Positions 34,373 through 44,449 are shown, counted from the stretch's first letter. The stretch: DNA of 64,000 bases from DASYXZ01 sp035946625 (GCA_035946625.1 DASYZE010000064.1:75434-139433); one strand, 5' to 3'. Numbers and translations: made by a program. The notes: generated by a model not told the origin, from the sequence alone.

Positions 34373-37138
34373 TCATTGGCCCTTGGCGGTGGCGTTTAAA
34401 ACCACCGTCAAGGGTTGGATGTGATCGGGCTTCACGTAGCGGTTCACGAGGAAGCGCTTGCCGTCCCGGGTGACATCATAGGTGAACAAATCGGTGGATG
34501 AAATTGGCGCCCGCCCGTGAATCTGAAAGAGTGTTGCGGGAGCTGCCGCAGAAAACGTTCCCGCCGTGCTCACGGGTACATCGATTAGCATTCCTTTTGA
34601 GTCAATGAAAAACAGCTCCTTGCCGTCTCCCTGCCAACGCGGCTCGGTGCTGCCGTTGCGCGAGACCTGCCACTTCCCTTGTGCGCCCGGGTAAGTAGTC
34701 ACGTAAATTTCCCAGTCACCGGTCTCGTTCGAGGCGTAGGCCGCCCATTTCCCGTCGGGAGAAATCATACCGTTTGTTTCGCTCGCTTTGGTGGCGACAA
34801 AGGGCGTCACCTTGCCCGTGGCTACGTCCAGGTTGACCAGGTCAGAGCCTCCCGCTGCCGGCTGAAACGAGCACAGAATGCTCTTGTCATCCAGCCCCCA
34901 CGAATTCGGCAGGATATCGTCTCCCCCAATGGCCTGGTAAACCTGGTTTTGAGACTCCAGACCTGCCGCGCTTTTAATTTCCAGCGCGCTATTTCCGTTG
35001 GAGATTGAACGATACGCAATCCTCAGCCCATCACGTGACCACACTCCGGTCACGTCCTCGGCATTTGCGAAGGTAAAGCGTGAGCTGGTGTTGCGATCGA
35101 GATCTTCGATCCAGACGTCCACGCTGGCGCCTTTTAGGTCCGCAATATCCACGGTTGCATGTCTTCCATCCGGTGAAATTGAAGGATTCGCGGTCACACC
35201 CGTCTCGCCAATTCGCCCCGTTTCCTTTCCGGTTCGGTCGTACAATGTGAGAGCCGAGTGGACGGCTGCCGTACTGGTATTGTAAACGACGACATCTTTG
35301 CCGCCCACCGTGAAGGCCCCCCAATAAACGGAAGGTTGGTATGAGACTTGGTCGGAAACCACCATCGGCTCGCCCGAGTGCGATCCGCTCGAAGGGTTGA
35401 ATGGAACTGCAATCGCGCGTTTCCCCTCGTCCACATAATACAGGTGCCCATTCGCATAGCCAGGATTGGACAGGGCCGAAATGATCAGCTTCTTTTCTTT
35501 GGAATCAAGCGAACTAAGGAAAATGCCATTGTGGCCCTCGCCGCGATTCTCTCCAAAGGAGCCTGCCCAAAACAGGAAGTGGGTGCCATCGGGGAGAAAA
35601 ACTGGCCAGCGGTGCGAATTCTCACTGGAAAGGTAAAGCTGGTTAGTGAGAGGTACGGCGCCGGTGCCGTCGGCATTAACCCGCCACAACGGCCCGCTCG
35701 CATCCGGCGCGTAAATAATCACGCCTCGTCTGCCCCATGAGGCGCCTCTGCCGAAGGAAGCCGTCGCCAGGATTTGCGGTGCCCCGCCGGAAATCGAAAC
35801 CCTCTTTAGTTTGCCGTTGGCGAAGAACGCCAAATAAGCATCATCTGGCGACCAACAAGGATAAGAAACGCCTTCCGTTCCATTCAATCGAGTGGCGTTG
35901 GGCGAGCCGAGTCGCTCGAAATAAAGCATGTTTTGTCCAGTTACTTCATCGCGCTCCACCAGAGCCAACATGCGTCCGTCCGCCGAAAGAGCCAGATTCC
36001 CAACTTCCGCCTGAACCGGAATCTCGAATTGCATGCGCGCGCCTGGGCGTTCCGCTTGCCTGAGCAGATTTCCCACCGCCAGCGCCACGATTAGGAACAC
36101 CGTGGCCAGCGCCCAGGGCAGGGCGCGGCGTAGGCGCGACCCTTGTGGTCGCCCTCCTCCGATGGTTTCTGTTCCTGCCTGCACAAGGGCGGGCACACGG
36201 CCTGCCCCTACGCCCTCGCCGCTCAAAGTTTCTTCAATCGTGATGCGAGCGTCGCCGATGTCGCGCAGGCGCTGCTTCGGATCTTTTTGCAGGCAGCGCA
36301 CCAACAGGTGCCGAATCGATGGCGGCGTATCGGCGGGCAAAACGTTCCAGTCGGGGTCGGCGCGGATGACCGCCGCCAAAACATCCGAAGTCGTCTCACC
36401 TTCGAATATTTTCTTGCCCGTCAGCATCTCGTAGCAGACGCAACCAAACGCCCATATATCGGCGCGGCGATCCACTTTCTTGCCCTTGGCCTGCTCCGGA
36501 CTCATGTAGGCGGCCGTGCCCAGGATCATGCCCGCCTGGGTGGCGGCGATGCTGATGGTGGGAGAATTTGAAATGCCGCTCGACGAATCCTCTGCTACAA
36601 ACGCCTTGGCCAGTCCGAAATCCAAAACCTTCACCGCGCCGTCGGGGGTGATTTTGATATTCGCCGGCTTCAGGTCGCGATGAATGATGCCGCGCTCATG
36701 GGCGAATTCCAATGCGTCGGCGATCTGTTTGGCGACGCCGAGCGCCTCATCGAATTGTAGGGCCGCCCCTTGGGGCGGCCTTGTGGCATCATCGGTCAAG
36801 GCCGGGGCAAGCCCCGGCCCTACGAGCCGTCGCGCCAACCGTTCGGCCAGGGTCTGACCCTCGACTAACTCCATCACCAGCGCACGCGTTTTGCCGGACT
36901 CTTCCAGCCCGTGGATTGTCGCGATGTTGGGGTGATTGAGCGAGGCGAGCACTTGCGCTTCGCGTTCGAAGCGCGCCATGCGCTCCGCATCGTTGGCCAT
37001 GGCGGCAGGGAGAACCTTCAGTGCCACTTCGCGGTTCAGCTTGGTGTCGCGGGCGCGATACACCTCACCCATCCCGCCGGCGCCGAGTGGGGCGACGATC
37101 TCATAAGGACCGAGTTTTGTTCCTGCCGCGAGGGTCAT
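34373..37138 (-). CDS. serine/threonine protein kinase with TolB/WD40-like propeller
   Basis: 921 residues. The kinase domain (about 10-305) has the G-loop GAGGMG (19-24), Lys41, HRDLKPAN (153-160), DFG (173-175) and SPEQ (213-216), so it should be active. One transmembrane helix follows (about 340-358), then an extracellular beta-propeller (TolB/WD40-like repeats such as ISPDGRHATV and LSADGRMLAL). Two palindromic elements are inserted in frame: residues about 105-128 (36756-36822) and about 309-335 (36130-36211), just before the helix. Such receptor kinases sense outside signals and phosphorylate cytoplasmic targets. Convergent with the selenoprotein genes; no shared promoter. Confidence 0.9.
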   Translation of the reverse strand: MTLAAGTKLGPYEIVAPLGAGGMGEVYRARDTKLNREVALKVLPAAMANDAERMARFEREAQVLASLNHPNIATIHGLEESGKTRALVMELVEGQTLAERLARRLVGPGLAPALTDDATRPPQGAALQFDEALGVAKQIADALEFAHERGIIHRDLKPANIKITPDGAVKVLDFGLAKAFVAEDSSSGISNSPTISIAATQAGMILGTAAYMSPEQAKGKKVDRRADIWAFGCVCYEMLTGKKIFEGETTSDVLAAVIRADPDWNVLPADTPPSIRHLLVRCLQKDPKQRLRDIGDARITIEETLSGEGVGAGRVPALVQAGTETIGGGRPQGSRLRRALPWALATVFLIVALAVGNLLRQAERPGARMQFEIPVQAEVGNLALSADGRMLALVERDEVTGQNMLYFERLGSPNATRLNGTEGVSYPCWSPDDAYLAFFANGKLKRVSISGGAPQILATASFGRGASWGRRGVIIYAPDASGPLWRVNADGTGAVPLTNQLYLSSENSHRWPVFLPDGTHFLFWAGSFGENRGEGHNGIFLSSLDSKEKKLIISALSNPGYANGHLYYVDEGKRAIAVPFNPSSGSHSGEPMVVSDQVSYQPSVYWGAFTVGGKDVVVYNTSTAAVHSALTLYDRTGKETGRIGETGVTANPSISPDGRHATVDIADLKGASVDVWIEDLDRNTSSRFTFANAEDVTGVWSRDGLRIAYRSISNGNSALEIKSAAGLESQNQVYQAIGGDDILPNSWGLDDKSILCSFQPAAGGSDLVNLDVATGKVTPFVATKASETNGMISPDGKWAAYASNETGDWEIYVTTYPGAQGKWQVSRNGSTEPRWQGDGKELFFIDSKGMLIDVPVSTAGTFSAAAPATLFQIHGRAPISSTDLFTYDVTRDGKRFLVNRYVKPDHIQPLTVVLNATAKGQ
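36130..36211 (-). repeat. palindromic element in kinase linker
   Basis: Begins GTAG and ends CTAC on the plus strand. It holds two hairpins, GCGACC-CTTGT-GGTCGC and, near the other end, GGGCGGGC-ACAC-GGCCTGCCC with a mismatch. It is in frame in the kinase gene and encodes the linker residues about 309-335 before the membrane helix. Confidence 0.65.
36756..36822 (-). repeat. palindromic element inside kinase domain
   Basis: A 67-base unit starting GTAG and ending CTAC. It contains two perfect 9-bp hairpins: GGCCGCCCC-TT-GGGGCGGCC and GGCCGGGGC-AA-GCCCCGGCC. Encodes about 24 extra residues (LVGPGLAPALTDDATRPPQG...) where kinases have a short loop before the FDEAL helix. Likely a mobile palindrome tolerated in frame. 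Confidence 0.75.
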
Positions 37139-37159
37139 TGTCTATGGCCGAATGCGTTG

Positions 37160-37570
37160 TTAGATGGATGCCGGCGAGCGTCGGCGAACTTCAGGAACCC
37201 GGTCAAAATCGCGATCCACGCTCACCACCGTCTTTAACCCATTCCGCAACATGGTGGCCACATGCACTGAGTCACGCACCGACAGCCTTGGATACCGTCG
37301 CAGAAGATCGCGCGCCACCAGCATATCCTCGCGCGTGACCGAAAGTAAGTCAGGAAATAAGGAAGCCAAATGTCCCGCCAATTTCAAGGCGTCTTCTCGA
37401 CGGCCGTGGCGGGTGAGGACATACAGGATTTCCTGGAGGACTTCGGTATTGACGGTGGCGACCAGCGTTCCATTGGCAACCCGGCGCAAGAGATTTGCGC
37501 ACGCCTCCTTTTGCGGATGCGGCGCGCCGGCGGCATAGAGGAAAACATTGGTGTCAAGAAAGACGCGCAT
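37160..37570 (-). CDS. PIN-domain toxin (VapC family)
   Basis: 136 residues beginning MRVFLDTNVFLYA, the PIN start with the first catalytic aspartate. NTEVLQEILYVL and the late RDSVHVATML and VVSVDRDF carry the remaining acidic residues. A member of the VapC ribonuclease toxins. It overlaps the upstream antitoxin gene by 17 bases. Confidence 0.88.
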   Translation of the reverse strand: MRVFLDTNVFLYAAGAPHPQKEACANLLRRVANGTLVATVNTEVLQEILYVLTRHGRREDALKLAGHLASLFPDLLSVTREDMLVARDLLRRYPRLSVRDSVHVATMLRNGLKTVVSVDRDFDRVPEVRRRSPASI

Positions 37571-37799
37571 GGCCGGCCTCGATTTCTTTCTTGGCTCGTT
37601 TCCAGCTCAATTTCGGCAGATCCATCTCGAGGATGGCTTCCACAATAGGCGCACGCTCCGGCTCAGGTGTAAGGTAGGCTTCGCGAACGGCAGACCGGAT
37701 CAATTCCGCCACCGAAGTTTTTCTCTTCCGGGCCTGGGCGCGGAGGCGCCCAAACTCTTCCGGATCCATCAAAAGCTGAGTGCGTCGCGTGGCAGGCAT
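37554..37799 (-). CDS. ribbon-helix-helix antitoxin (CopG/VapB-like)
   Basis: 81 residues starting MPATRRTQLLMDPEEFGRL, then AQARKRKTSVAELIRSAVRE, the RHH fold of VapB/CopG antitoxins. The tail would bind the PIN protein. ATG 37799 is preferred (GGAGGA precedes it) over the longer frame to 37862. Confidence 0.85.
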   Translation of the reverse strand: MPATRRTQLLMDPEEFGRLRAQARKRKTSVAELIRSAVREAYLTPEPERAPIVEAILEMDLPKLSWKRAKKEIEAGHARLS

Positions 37800-38020
37800 G
37801 GGTTCCTCCCTTATGCTCATGCTGATGTGCATCAGTGTATCAAAGCCGGGCCGTTCAATCAAGGCTTCAAAGTGAAAAATCGAAGGACTTCACACACCCT
37901 GAGCTTTGGTGGCTAATCGAAGCGCACGGCTTTTGGGGCCTTGGGCGGCTGATAAAAGGCGACCCGCAAATGTCCACAGAAACATGACAAATGACAACGA
38001 GATACGGTAGTTCGCCCTGA

Positions 38021-40771
38021 CTACTTGGGCGCCGGCATCCGTTTCAACACCTCGCCCAGCTTTTTGATCTCTTCGCCGTAGCCATTCCAATCGCCCTGGC
38101 GCAGAAGTTGTTGAGCGTGTTCGTAGTGCTGGTTGGCCTCGCGGATCAGAGCGGCAAGGTCAGCCTGGGGAGTTGTAGTCGCGCTCAGGCCGCCGGAAGG
38201 ATTGGCTCCCGGGGTATTGGGGGCGGCCGTCCCGGAGCCGGCTGATTCGACCGTGCCCCCGAAAATCTTGCTGAGTGCGGCGTCGAGAGACGTTTCCATC
38301 ACCACGTGGTCGGAATAGGAAACAATCACCCGTTGCATCTGGGGCAGGCCGCCACCGGTTTGGGCGGCGAGATAAATGGGCTCCACGTAGAGCACCGAAT
38401 TCATGACCGGAATTACCAGCAGAGTCCCCCGGATCACGCTCGAACCGTGCTGATCCCACAGGGTGAGCTGCTGTGAGATGGCGGGTTCCTGGTCAATGCG
38501 GGCCTCAATTTGCTGGGGCCCGTAAATCAGTTTTTGTTTGGGAAATGTGAAGACCAGGACTTTGCCGTAGTTGGGTTGGTCACACCGGGCGGCCATCCAC
38601 GCGATCATGTTGTCTTTCCTAGCCGGAGTGAATGGCACCATCAGAATAAACTCTTCCTTTTGGCCCACCTCCGCCAGCTTCATGATGGTGTAGTAGGGGG
38701 TCATGGGCTCATTGGTGCCGCGGGCCGCGCTTTGCGCCACCCGCCACAAATCTTCCTTGTTGTAGAACACCCGCGGGTCGGTCATGTGATATTCCGCATA
38801 CTTGCTGGCCTGAATGGAGAATAAAGCTTCGGGATAGCGGATGTGCGCACGCAAATCCCGGGGCATTGAGTCGAGCGGCTCGAAGATTCCCGGAAAGAGG
38901 TTGGCATAAGCCTGGATTAAAGGATCGGTGGGATCGCTGATATAAAAATGGACCTGCCCGGTGTAGGCGTTCACCGTGGCCTTGACGGAATTGCGGATGT
39001 AGTTGCCCAAATCTTCGGTGGGCTCGGAGTAGGGATACTGGTCCGAGGTGGTGTAGCCATCCAGCATCCAGTAGAGCGACCCGTCGTCCGAAATCACCAT
39101 GTAGGGATCGGGGTCATAGGTCAGGAAGGGTGTGAGCCGGTTGGCCCGCTGAAGGATGCGGCGGTAGATCATCAGCCGGCTTTGGTCGGTGATGTCGCTG
39201 GAAAACAGGATATTCTTCTCACCGAACTTCAAGGCGAAGAGCAGCCTCCGCCAGAAGCCGCCCACGGGAATACCCCCTGCCCCCTGGTAGTTGGTGTAGA
39301 CGTCTTCGGAACCGGAGGGATAATCAAATTCCTTGGCCTGGGTTTTCACGAAGCAATAATCGTTGGCCATTTCGCCGTAATAGATCTCCGGGCGGGTGAT
39401 GCGCAGCGGTACCGTGGAAGCGGGCGGGAGATTCTTGATAAAGAATTCCGGCAAACCTTCGCTGGTGGATTCGTTCACCGGGCTCATGCACAGGCCATAG
39501 CCATGGGTGTAGCTCAAGTGCTCGTTGATCCAGCCGCGGCTGGGCAGGCTGGCGGTGTTGAGCTCGCGCGCTGAAAGCGACACCTGGCGATACACGCCGT
39601 TGATCATATAGCGATCGTTATCCACGTTTTCAAAATCATAGTAAGTGCGGATTTCCTGGAGCTGGCGGAAGGTGGTCTTCAGGGGGCCGTGGTCCCACAG
39701 GCGCACGTTGCGCATGGTGGCGTCATTTTTCTGGATCTCCGACAGGCTCAGGTCTTCCACGGCGGAAAACTCGCGCTCTTCAAAGCGGTCCAGGGCGTAA
39801 GCCTGGCGGGTATATTTGATGGCGCTCGCGATGTAAGGCTGCTCTTTTTCGATTTCATTGGGCGCCACCACAAAGCGCTGGATGATCTCCGGATACACTG
39901 ACCCGCCCACCAGCCACACTGCCGCCAGGGCGATGGTGGAGGCGATGGCGGGCTTCAAGTTGCCGCGCAGCGCCCCGGCCAGGAACATTACGGCGGTGAT
40001 GACGCAGAGAAAGAGCAGGAGTTTCAGCACTGGCAACGAGGCGGCAATGTCCGTGTAACCCGCGCCGTAAATAATGCCGCGGGCAGAGTAGAGCAGGCCG
40101 TACATTGCCAGGCGGCAACGGTAGGCGATCAATAGGAATACTAGCGCGCCCAGCGCCATCAGGTGAGCGCGCGCGGAACTTGAAACCACGGGGCCGCGCG
40201 GGGTCACCGTGACTCCGCCTTCCACCAGGTAAAGAAACACGGCGCTCAGCAGGCAAATGACGACCGTAAAGAAAAGGAGATGATAGATATCCCAGATAAA
40301 GGGCAGGCGAAAAAGATAAAAGCTCAGGTCCTTGCCGAAAAGCGGGTCCATCTGCCCCATGGGCACCGCTCGTTGCGCCAGTGCGTATTCCAGCCAGTCT
40401 CCCGAGGCCCATTCGCCCACGAACAGACCGATCACCATGACACCCACCCAGATCACCCAGCGAAACACGGTGCCGAATTTGTCCAGGGAAGGGAATTCAA
40501 TCACCTCGTGGTGGACGCGGAAGCCGGAGCGATGCGCCAGGCGGTGCGCGATCAGAAGATTCAAGCCCACTGCCGCCATGAACCCCAGCCCCGCATAACC
40601 GCTGAAGGCAATTTGTAATTTCAGTGTGTTGACGTAAATCACGCGAAAGCCTTCCTGGTTGAACCACAACCAGTCCACCAGCAAATCAATGCCATTAGTA
40701 AGAATCGGACCAATTACAAGAAGCAGTAGGAAGACGCCCACCAACACGCGCGCTAGCCGTTCAGATTTCAT
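38021..40771 (-). CDS. UPF0182 family membrane protein
   Basis: 916 residues, full length for COG1615/UPF0182. The first roughly 300 residues hold about seven membrane helices, followed by a large extracytoplasmic region (YVNTLKLQIAFSGYAGL near the start, YGLCMSPVNE and the NRYMINGVYRQ-like segments later) and a Pro/Ser-rich tail. The family is widespread, with a role that remains unknown. It lies by itself between a toxin-antitoxin pair and a glycosyltransferase gene. Confidence 0.85.
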   Translation of the reverse strand: MKSERLARVLVGVFLLLLVIGPILTNGIDLLVDWLWFNQEGFRVIYVNTLKLQIAFSGYAGLGFMAAVGLNLLIAHRLAHRSGFRVHHEVIEFPSLDKFGTVFRWVIWVGVMVIGLFVGEWASGDWLEYALAQRAVPMGQMDPLFGKDLSFYLFRLPFIWDIYHLLFFTVVICLLSAVFLYLVEGGVTVTPRGPVVSSSARAHLMALGALVFLLIAYRCRLAMYGLLYSARGIIYGAGYTDIAASLPVLKLLLFLCVITAVMFLAGALRGNLKPAIASTIALAAVWLVGGSVYPEIIQRFVVAPNEIEKEQPYIASAIKYTRQAYALDRFEEREFSAVEDLSLSEIQKNDATMRNVRLWDHGPLKTTFRQLQEIRTYYDFENVDNDRYMINGVYRQVSLSARELNTASLPSRGWINEHLSYTHGYGLCMSPVNESTSEGLPEFFIKNLPPASTVPLRITRPEIYYGEMANDYCFVKTQAKEFDYPSGSEDVYTNYQGAGGIPVGGFWRRLLFALKFGEKNILFSSDITDQSRLMIYRRILQRANRLTPFLTYDPDPYMVISDDGSLYWMLDGYTTSDQYPYSEPTEDLGNYIRNSVKATVNAYTGQVHFYISDPTDPLIQAYANLFPGIFEPLDSMPRDLRAHIRYPEALFSIQASKYAEYHMTDPRVFYNKEDLWRVAQSAARGTNEPMTPYYTIMKLAEVGQKEEFILMVPFTPARKDNMIAWMAARCDQPNYGKVLVFTFPKQKLIYGPQQIEARIDQEPAISQQLTLWDQHGSSVIRGTLLVIPVMNSVLYVEPIYLAAQTGGGLPQMQRVIVSYSDHVVMETSLDAALSKIFGGTVESAGSGTAAPNTPGANPSGGLSATTTPQADLAALIREANQHYEHAQQLLRQGDWNGYGEEIKKLGEVLKRMPAPK

Positions 40772-40911
40772 GAGTTTTCTCCGCCGTTATCTTCACACAG
40801 GCCGGAAGGCATGTCAAAAAAAGGATAAGGAAAGCAAAATTGAATGGGGAAGATTTTCAGGAGCCTGGGATCAATTAGAAAATGACTAGCGCGGGCACAC
40901 TGAAGGAAAGT

Positions 40912-43098
40912 CTACTTGCTGGGGCATTTTTGTTGCGAAGGTTTGGCGCCGTTTTGAATGTTTTCGGCCGACGGGCTTACGAGAAGTGCCGTTTCAGTGT
41001 CAGCTAGACAAGCGTGGCTGGTTCCCGAAAGTGCGTAGGAGCGAACGACGAGCCGCTGGCCGGAGGGCACGTTATATAGGCCAAGCAATAACCGAAACTT
41101 TATCTGCGACGCCGAAAGCGGGATGGGGAACTGGAGCTCTTCAATGGCAGCGTCGCCCTTCTTCCAAGATATCATCGGAGGCTCGCCGCCAGCGATCGGA
41201 TGATCGAGGAAGCCGACTACTTTGCCGCTCTCATCGAGCAGGTGCGTGAAACACCAATATTCACGATCGGGAGGCGCAAGGCAAAGCCACCGATATTTGA
41301 CTCGAAGAATGCTTTCGGATTGCTCGATGGACAAACCTGTCAATTCAATCTGATTATCGAAATTAGCTTCGCAACTGGAAATGGGTTCGATCCCTGTGGG
41401 GGTAAATGCGTGCTTCACGATAGACCAGCCAGGCGTCAAGTTTTTGAACACCCGCACATTCCCGCCGTCCGGCAAGGACCAATGTTGGGGAAGCTCTGTG
41501 AATTTTCCCCCGCTCTGCACTTCACGAATGAGCGCGCCTTGATACCCGTTGTAAAAAGGCGACTCCGGTTCGCCGCCCTCCTTGTAAATAAAAAAAGACG
41601 CGGAGTTAAGCGAACGAAGTAAAGTATCCAAATCGGTGGCGTGGGCAGAAGTCGTTACTTCAAATGGCAGCCGCCCGCGCACGGCCGCAAGCTGAAAATT
41701 GTCAGCATTGAAAAATGCTCTGTCTGTGCCCACCATCACGATTTTCTTTTTCCCGGGTTCGAATCTTGTCTGTCGTGAAAGCGTGCTGAGAATATCTTCC
41801 AACGGCCACTGCGCACGCTCATACTTCCTTGCCGCGTCCCCAAGGCTCCCAACGCACAGGAAGTGATTGAGGCCCGGTATCCGATCTCCAAATATGAAGA
41901 AGGATTTCTGAAGGAGTGAAAGGGCTGGGAATATGAGGACTAGGCAAAGCAATCGGGTTTGCCACTTTGGCAGCGTCCGCAAAACAAAATCAAGAGCGAC
42001 CGCCAGAACCAGTCCGAAGACGGGCAGAAGTGGCGCCACGTAGCGCAGGTTTTTGTTGCGCCCAAACAGGAAGAGTACGAAGGGCAATCCCCAAAGCAAA
42101 AGGATAGCGAGCTGCCTTTTCCCGAGGCCCTGAAAAAAAGGCCAGACCTTTCCGCTGCCTACGATCAGGGTAGCGAGGACTATTGCGAGCAAGACGTAGT
42201 AGTACGACGTTCCTGAGCCCGCCAGTTCGGATAAATATGTGTAAATGGCTCTGAATGAGAAAACAGGACCTGTCCCGTAAGTATCCGCGTCCGGGGAAAA
42301 CCCGGCAAATAAGACCAAGTGAATTGTCTCCTGATAGTTCCTGAAGTACCAGGGCAGCGCGACCAGCACCGGCGGAAATATGAGAGCGGCAAGGGTCTTG
42401 ATCCGAGGAGTGGCTGGAGTTCCGTCGGGCGAAGCAAGGGGCTTGCTTGATGACAGATATCGAAAGAACACAAACAGGAACAGTGGAAAGACAAACAACG
42501 GAAATGTCACCTTGAGCAGCAACCCAAATCCGCACACGAAACTAAACCAGAGCGTCATTCGAAATCGACGCAAATCCTCTGATTCAACAAGGATGCAGAT
42601 CGCCAGCGAGACTAAGGCGGTCAAGGTGAACTCCACCAGGTACCAGCGCGCCAAACCATACATCAGCGGCATCGTCCCAACTACGTAAGCCGCAATTAGC
42701 CCTGCTCTCTTGCCCCAGAACTTCTTTCCCAGCAGATAAACCGATCCAAGCAAAACGGGAACGAATAGGAGATTAACCCCAAAGGCGTATCTCGGATCGC
42801 GCCCAAAGATCATGTAAAAGGGGGTGGGGAGAGCGGCAATGAGGGGGGGCCTGTTGGGGATGATTGACAGGAATTTCTTGATGTAGCCCGCCACGCCGCC
42901 ATCAACCAGGGCGTCGAACATGAGCAGGCTCTTTGCCAAATAAAAGGAGTCGTCCCACCAGGGAGGCTCTCGGTCGAGGACAAACCAGATAACTGTTGTG
43001 GCAGTCAGGAAAATTGTCAGTGCGGCGAGAACAATAATTTCCTTGTGCCCTCGCCAGCTAAGGTGCCAACGCTTGGGATGGATCGGCAATGTGCTCAT
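40912..43098 (-). CDS. glycosyltransferase family 39-like membrane protein
   Basis: 728 residues. The N-terminal half has about 11 hydrophobic helices and the early acidic motif PPWWDDSFYLAKS; WWDD resembles the catalytic aspartates of ArnT/PMT-type (GT39) transferases. The loop with IIPNRPPLIAALPTPFYM also fits. The C-terminal part is soluble and beta-rich. Such enzymes move a sugar from a lipid-phosphate donor onto lipids or proteins outside the membrane; donor and acceptor unknown. Confidence 0.7.
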   Translation of the reverse strand: MSTLPIHPKRWHLSWRGHKEIIVLAALTIFLTATTVIWFVLDREPPWWDDSFYLAKSLLMFDALVDGGVAGYIKKFLSIIPNRPPLIAALPTPFYMIFGRDPRYAFGVNLLFVPVLLGSVYLLGKKFWGKRAGLIAAYVVGTMPLMYGLARWYLVEFTLTALVSLAICILVESEDLRRFRMTLWFSFVCGFGLLLKVTFPLFVFPLFLFVFFRYLSSSKPLASPDGTPATPRIKTLAALIFPPVLVALPWYFRNYQETIHLVLFAGFSPDADTYGTGPVFSFRAIYTYLSELAGSGTSYYYVLLAIVLATLIVGSGKVWPFFQGLGKRQLAILLLWGLPFVLFLFGRNKNLRYVAPLLPVFGLVLAVALDFVLRTLPKWQTRLLCLVLIFPALSLLQKSFFIFGDRIPGLNHFLCVGSLGDAARKYERAQWPLEDILSTLSRQTRFEPGKKKIVMVGTDRAFFNADNFQLAAVRGRLPFEVTTSAHATDLDTLLRSLNSASFFIYKEGGEPESPFYNGYQGALIREVQSGGKFTELPQHWSLPDGGNVRVFKNLTPGWSIVKHAFTPTGIEPISSCEANFDNQIELTGLSIEQSESILRVKYRWLCLAPPDREYWCFTHLLDESGKVVGFLDHPIAGGEPPMISWKKGDAAIEELQFPIPLSASQIKFRLLLGLYNVPSGQRLVVRSYALSGTSHACLADTETALLVSPSAENIQNGAKPSQQKCPSK

Positions 43099-43687
43099 AA
43101 ATCACAGCGCCTCGACAAAGCTGAACAATGACTGATGCGTGCAGGCGTTCTACTATAGGTGCGTTGAAGTTCGCGATGTCAGGGAAACGCAATAATGGTG
43201 TAAATCCTAGGCGCAGGCGCGCTTCGTGAGTCCGCGAATCCTTCAGCGGGGATCGACGAGCTGCGGAATCTTTTCAGACTGGTCCGGAATTGCCCTAGGA
43301 CCGCTCTGATTTACATTGTGCCCGAAAGGGACGGTAACAGGCGCGACCGCTCGCCCTGTACCTTACGCTCATCGACTGTCAAATGGATTAATGGAGGCGG
43401 AACATGCGGTTGCCTGCGATGATCTCACAATGAGGCCATAGCAGGGAGTCGCACGCCAGGTCCAGCCCAACTTTCGTGGAGGCGATTCACGTATTCATCT
43501 GCGTGCTCATCGACCCACAAGTCTTTTCCGGAGCCGAGTAAATCCAGCAGGGGATCAGCCTCGCAACTGTTACGAGCGCAATCAGCCGGGCCAGATGAAT
43601 TTGGCAAGGGAACGTCCCCTACGATTTCAAATCTAAGAATACGATTTGGGAATAAATGCTGGAGGTGGACGAAAATTTAAGTTCGAA
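43099..43687. other. gap with possible antitoxin remnant
   Basis: 589 bases with no complete gene. On the minus strand 43425-43607 encodes DPLLDLLGSGKDLWVDEHA and DEYVNRLHESW, resembling the end of VapB-type antitoxins (the DEYVRRLREGW type). The N-terminal half and the toxin are missing, so it is probably a decayed fragment. The rest shows nothing. Confidence 0.35.
43425..43607 (-). pseudogene. probable antitoxin C-terminal remnant
   Basis: 60 residues ending in a VapB-like tail (SGKDLWVDEHADEYV). No N-terminal DNA-binding part and no adjacent PIN frame on either side. The surviving residues could be non-functional. Confidence 0.3.
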
Positions 43688-44449
43688 TCACTTGCTGTCT
43701 GTCGGCTCGTCGGTTACCGGGGTTGAGTCCGCCGAGGTCGTCCGGCTGACGACGAACGTGAGCGGGGTCCCGTAGATCAGGATGATGTGTTTTTCGTGTT
43801 GGAAGAGATGGTAGACCAGCGCGGTGCCCGCGCCGAGCCCGGCGCCAATGCCCACGTCAGCTCCGATACCAGGGCCACTGCTCGGGTAGCAATTCCCGTA
43901 GTAATCGCAACCGCCCTGGCTCATGACGCCTACGGAAAGACCGCCGGCGGCGCCCATCGCACCTACGATGGCGGCGTCCTTAGCCGCAGCTTTCACGCTC
44001 TTGCCGCAGCCGCTGATGGTGCCTTCTTCGCTCGGTTTCCCATTGGCCTTGGAGCCCACGGTTGAGTTTTCGCAATTGACATCGTGGGCGTCCTGGAGCG
44101 TGCTGGAAAGCGGATAGACCACTTCATCAGGCGTGGTGAGCTTGTCCACCACCAGCCGCATTTCCGCCTTGCGGGTGAATCGCCCGGAGGGTCGGATGAA
44201 GGCCACATGCCCGTCCACCGTGCTGTGGGCGGGAACCACCTCTTTGCCATTCACGACGATGGGGTCCGCAAGCTCACCGGTGAAAGGATCGCCGGGCTTG
44301 TTGGTCTTGTCGGAAAGGAGGGTTCCGAGCTTGACGCGGAGCGACGTTCCGGCGGGAATAGCCGCCGGCTTGTCGGGGATTTGTGCTAATCCTGGAACTA
44401 TCAAGGCAACGAAGATGACCGGAATTAATTGAGAAAGCTTGCGAACCAT
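43688..44449 (-). CDS. exported TrbI-like glycine-zipper protein, paralog
   Basis: 253 residues. A signal peptide (ending VPGLAQ) is followed by PAGTSLRVKLGTLLSDKTNKPG and VVPAHSTVDGHVAFIRPSG, then a Gly/Ala-rich glycine zipper (GAMGAAGGLSVGVMS... GADVGIGAGLGAGTALV). It has the same order of parts as the protein at 8598-9344. Two cysteines (CENS and CGKS regions) are not in the paralog. Probably in the envelope; role unknown. Confidence 0.65.
   Translation of the reverse strand: MVRKLSQLIPVIFVALIVPGLAQIPDKPAAIPAGTSLRVKLGTLLSDKTNKPGDPFTGELADPIVVNGKEVVPAHSTVDGHVAFIRPSGRFTRKAEMRLVVDKLTTPDEVVYPLSSTLQDAHDVNCENSTVGSKANGKPSEEGTISGCGKSVKAAAKDAAIVGAMGAAGGLSVGVMSQGGCDYYGNCYPSSGPGIGADVGIGAGLGAGTALVYHLFQHEKHIILIYGTPLTFVVSRTTSADSTPVTDEPTDSK

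Noticed and set aside
41380..41420. tRNA T-arm-like sequence GGGTTCGATCCC
   Set aside because: It lies in the glycosyltransferase coding frame and no cloverleaf can be built around it.
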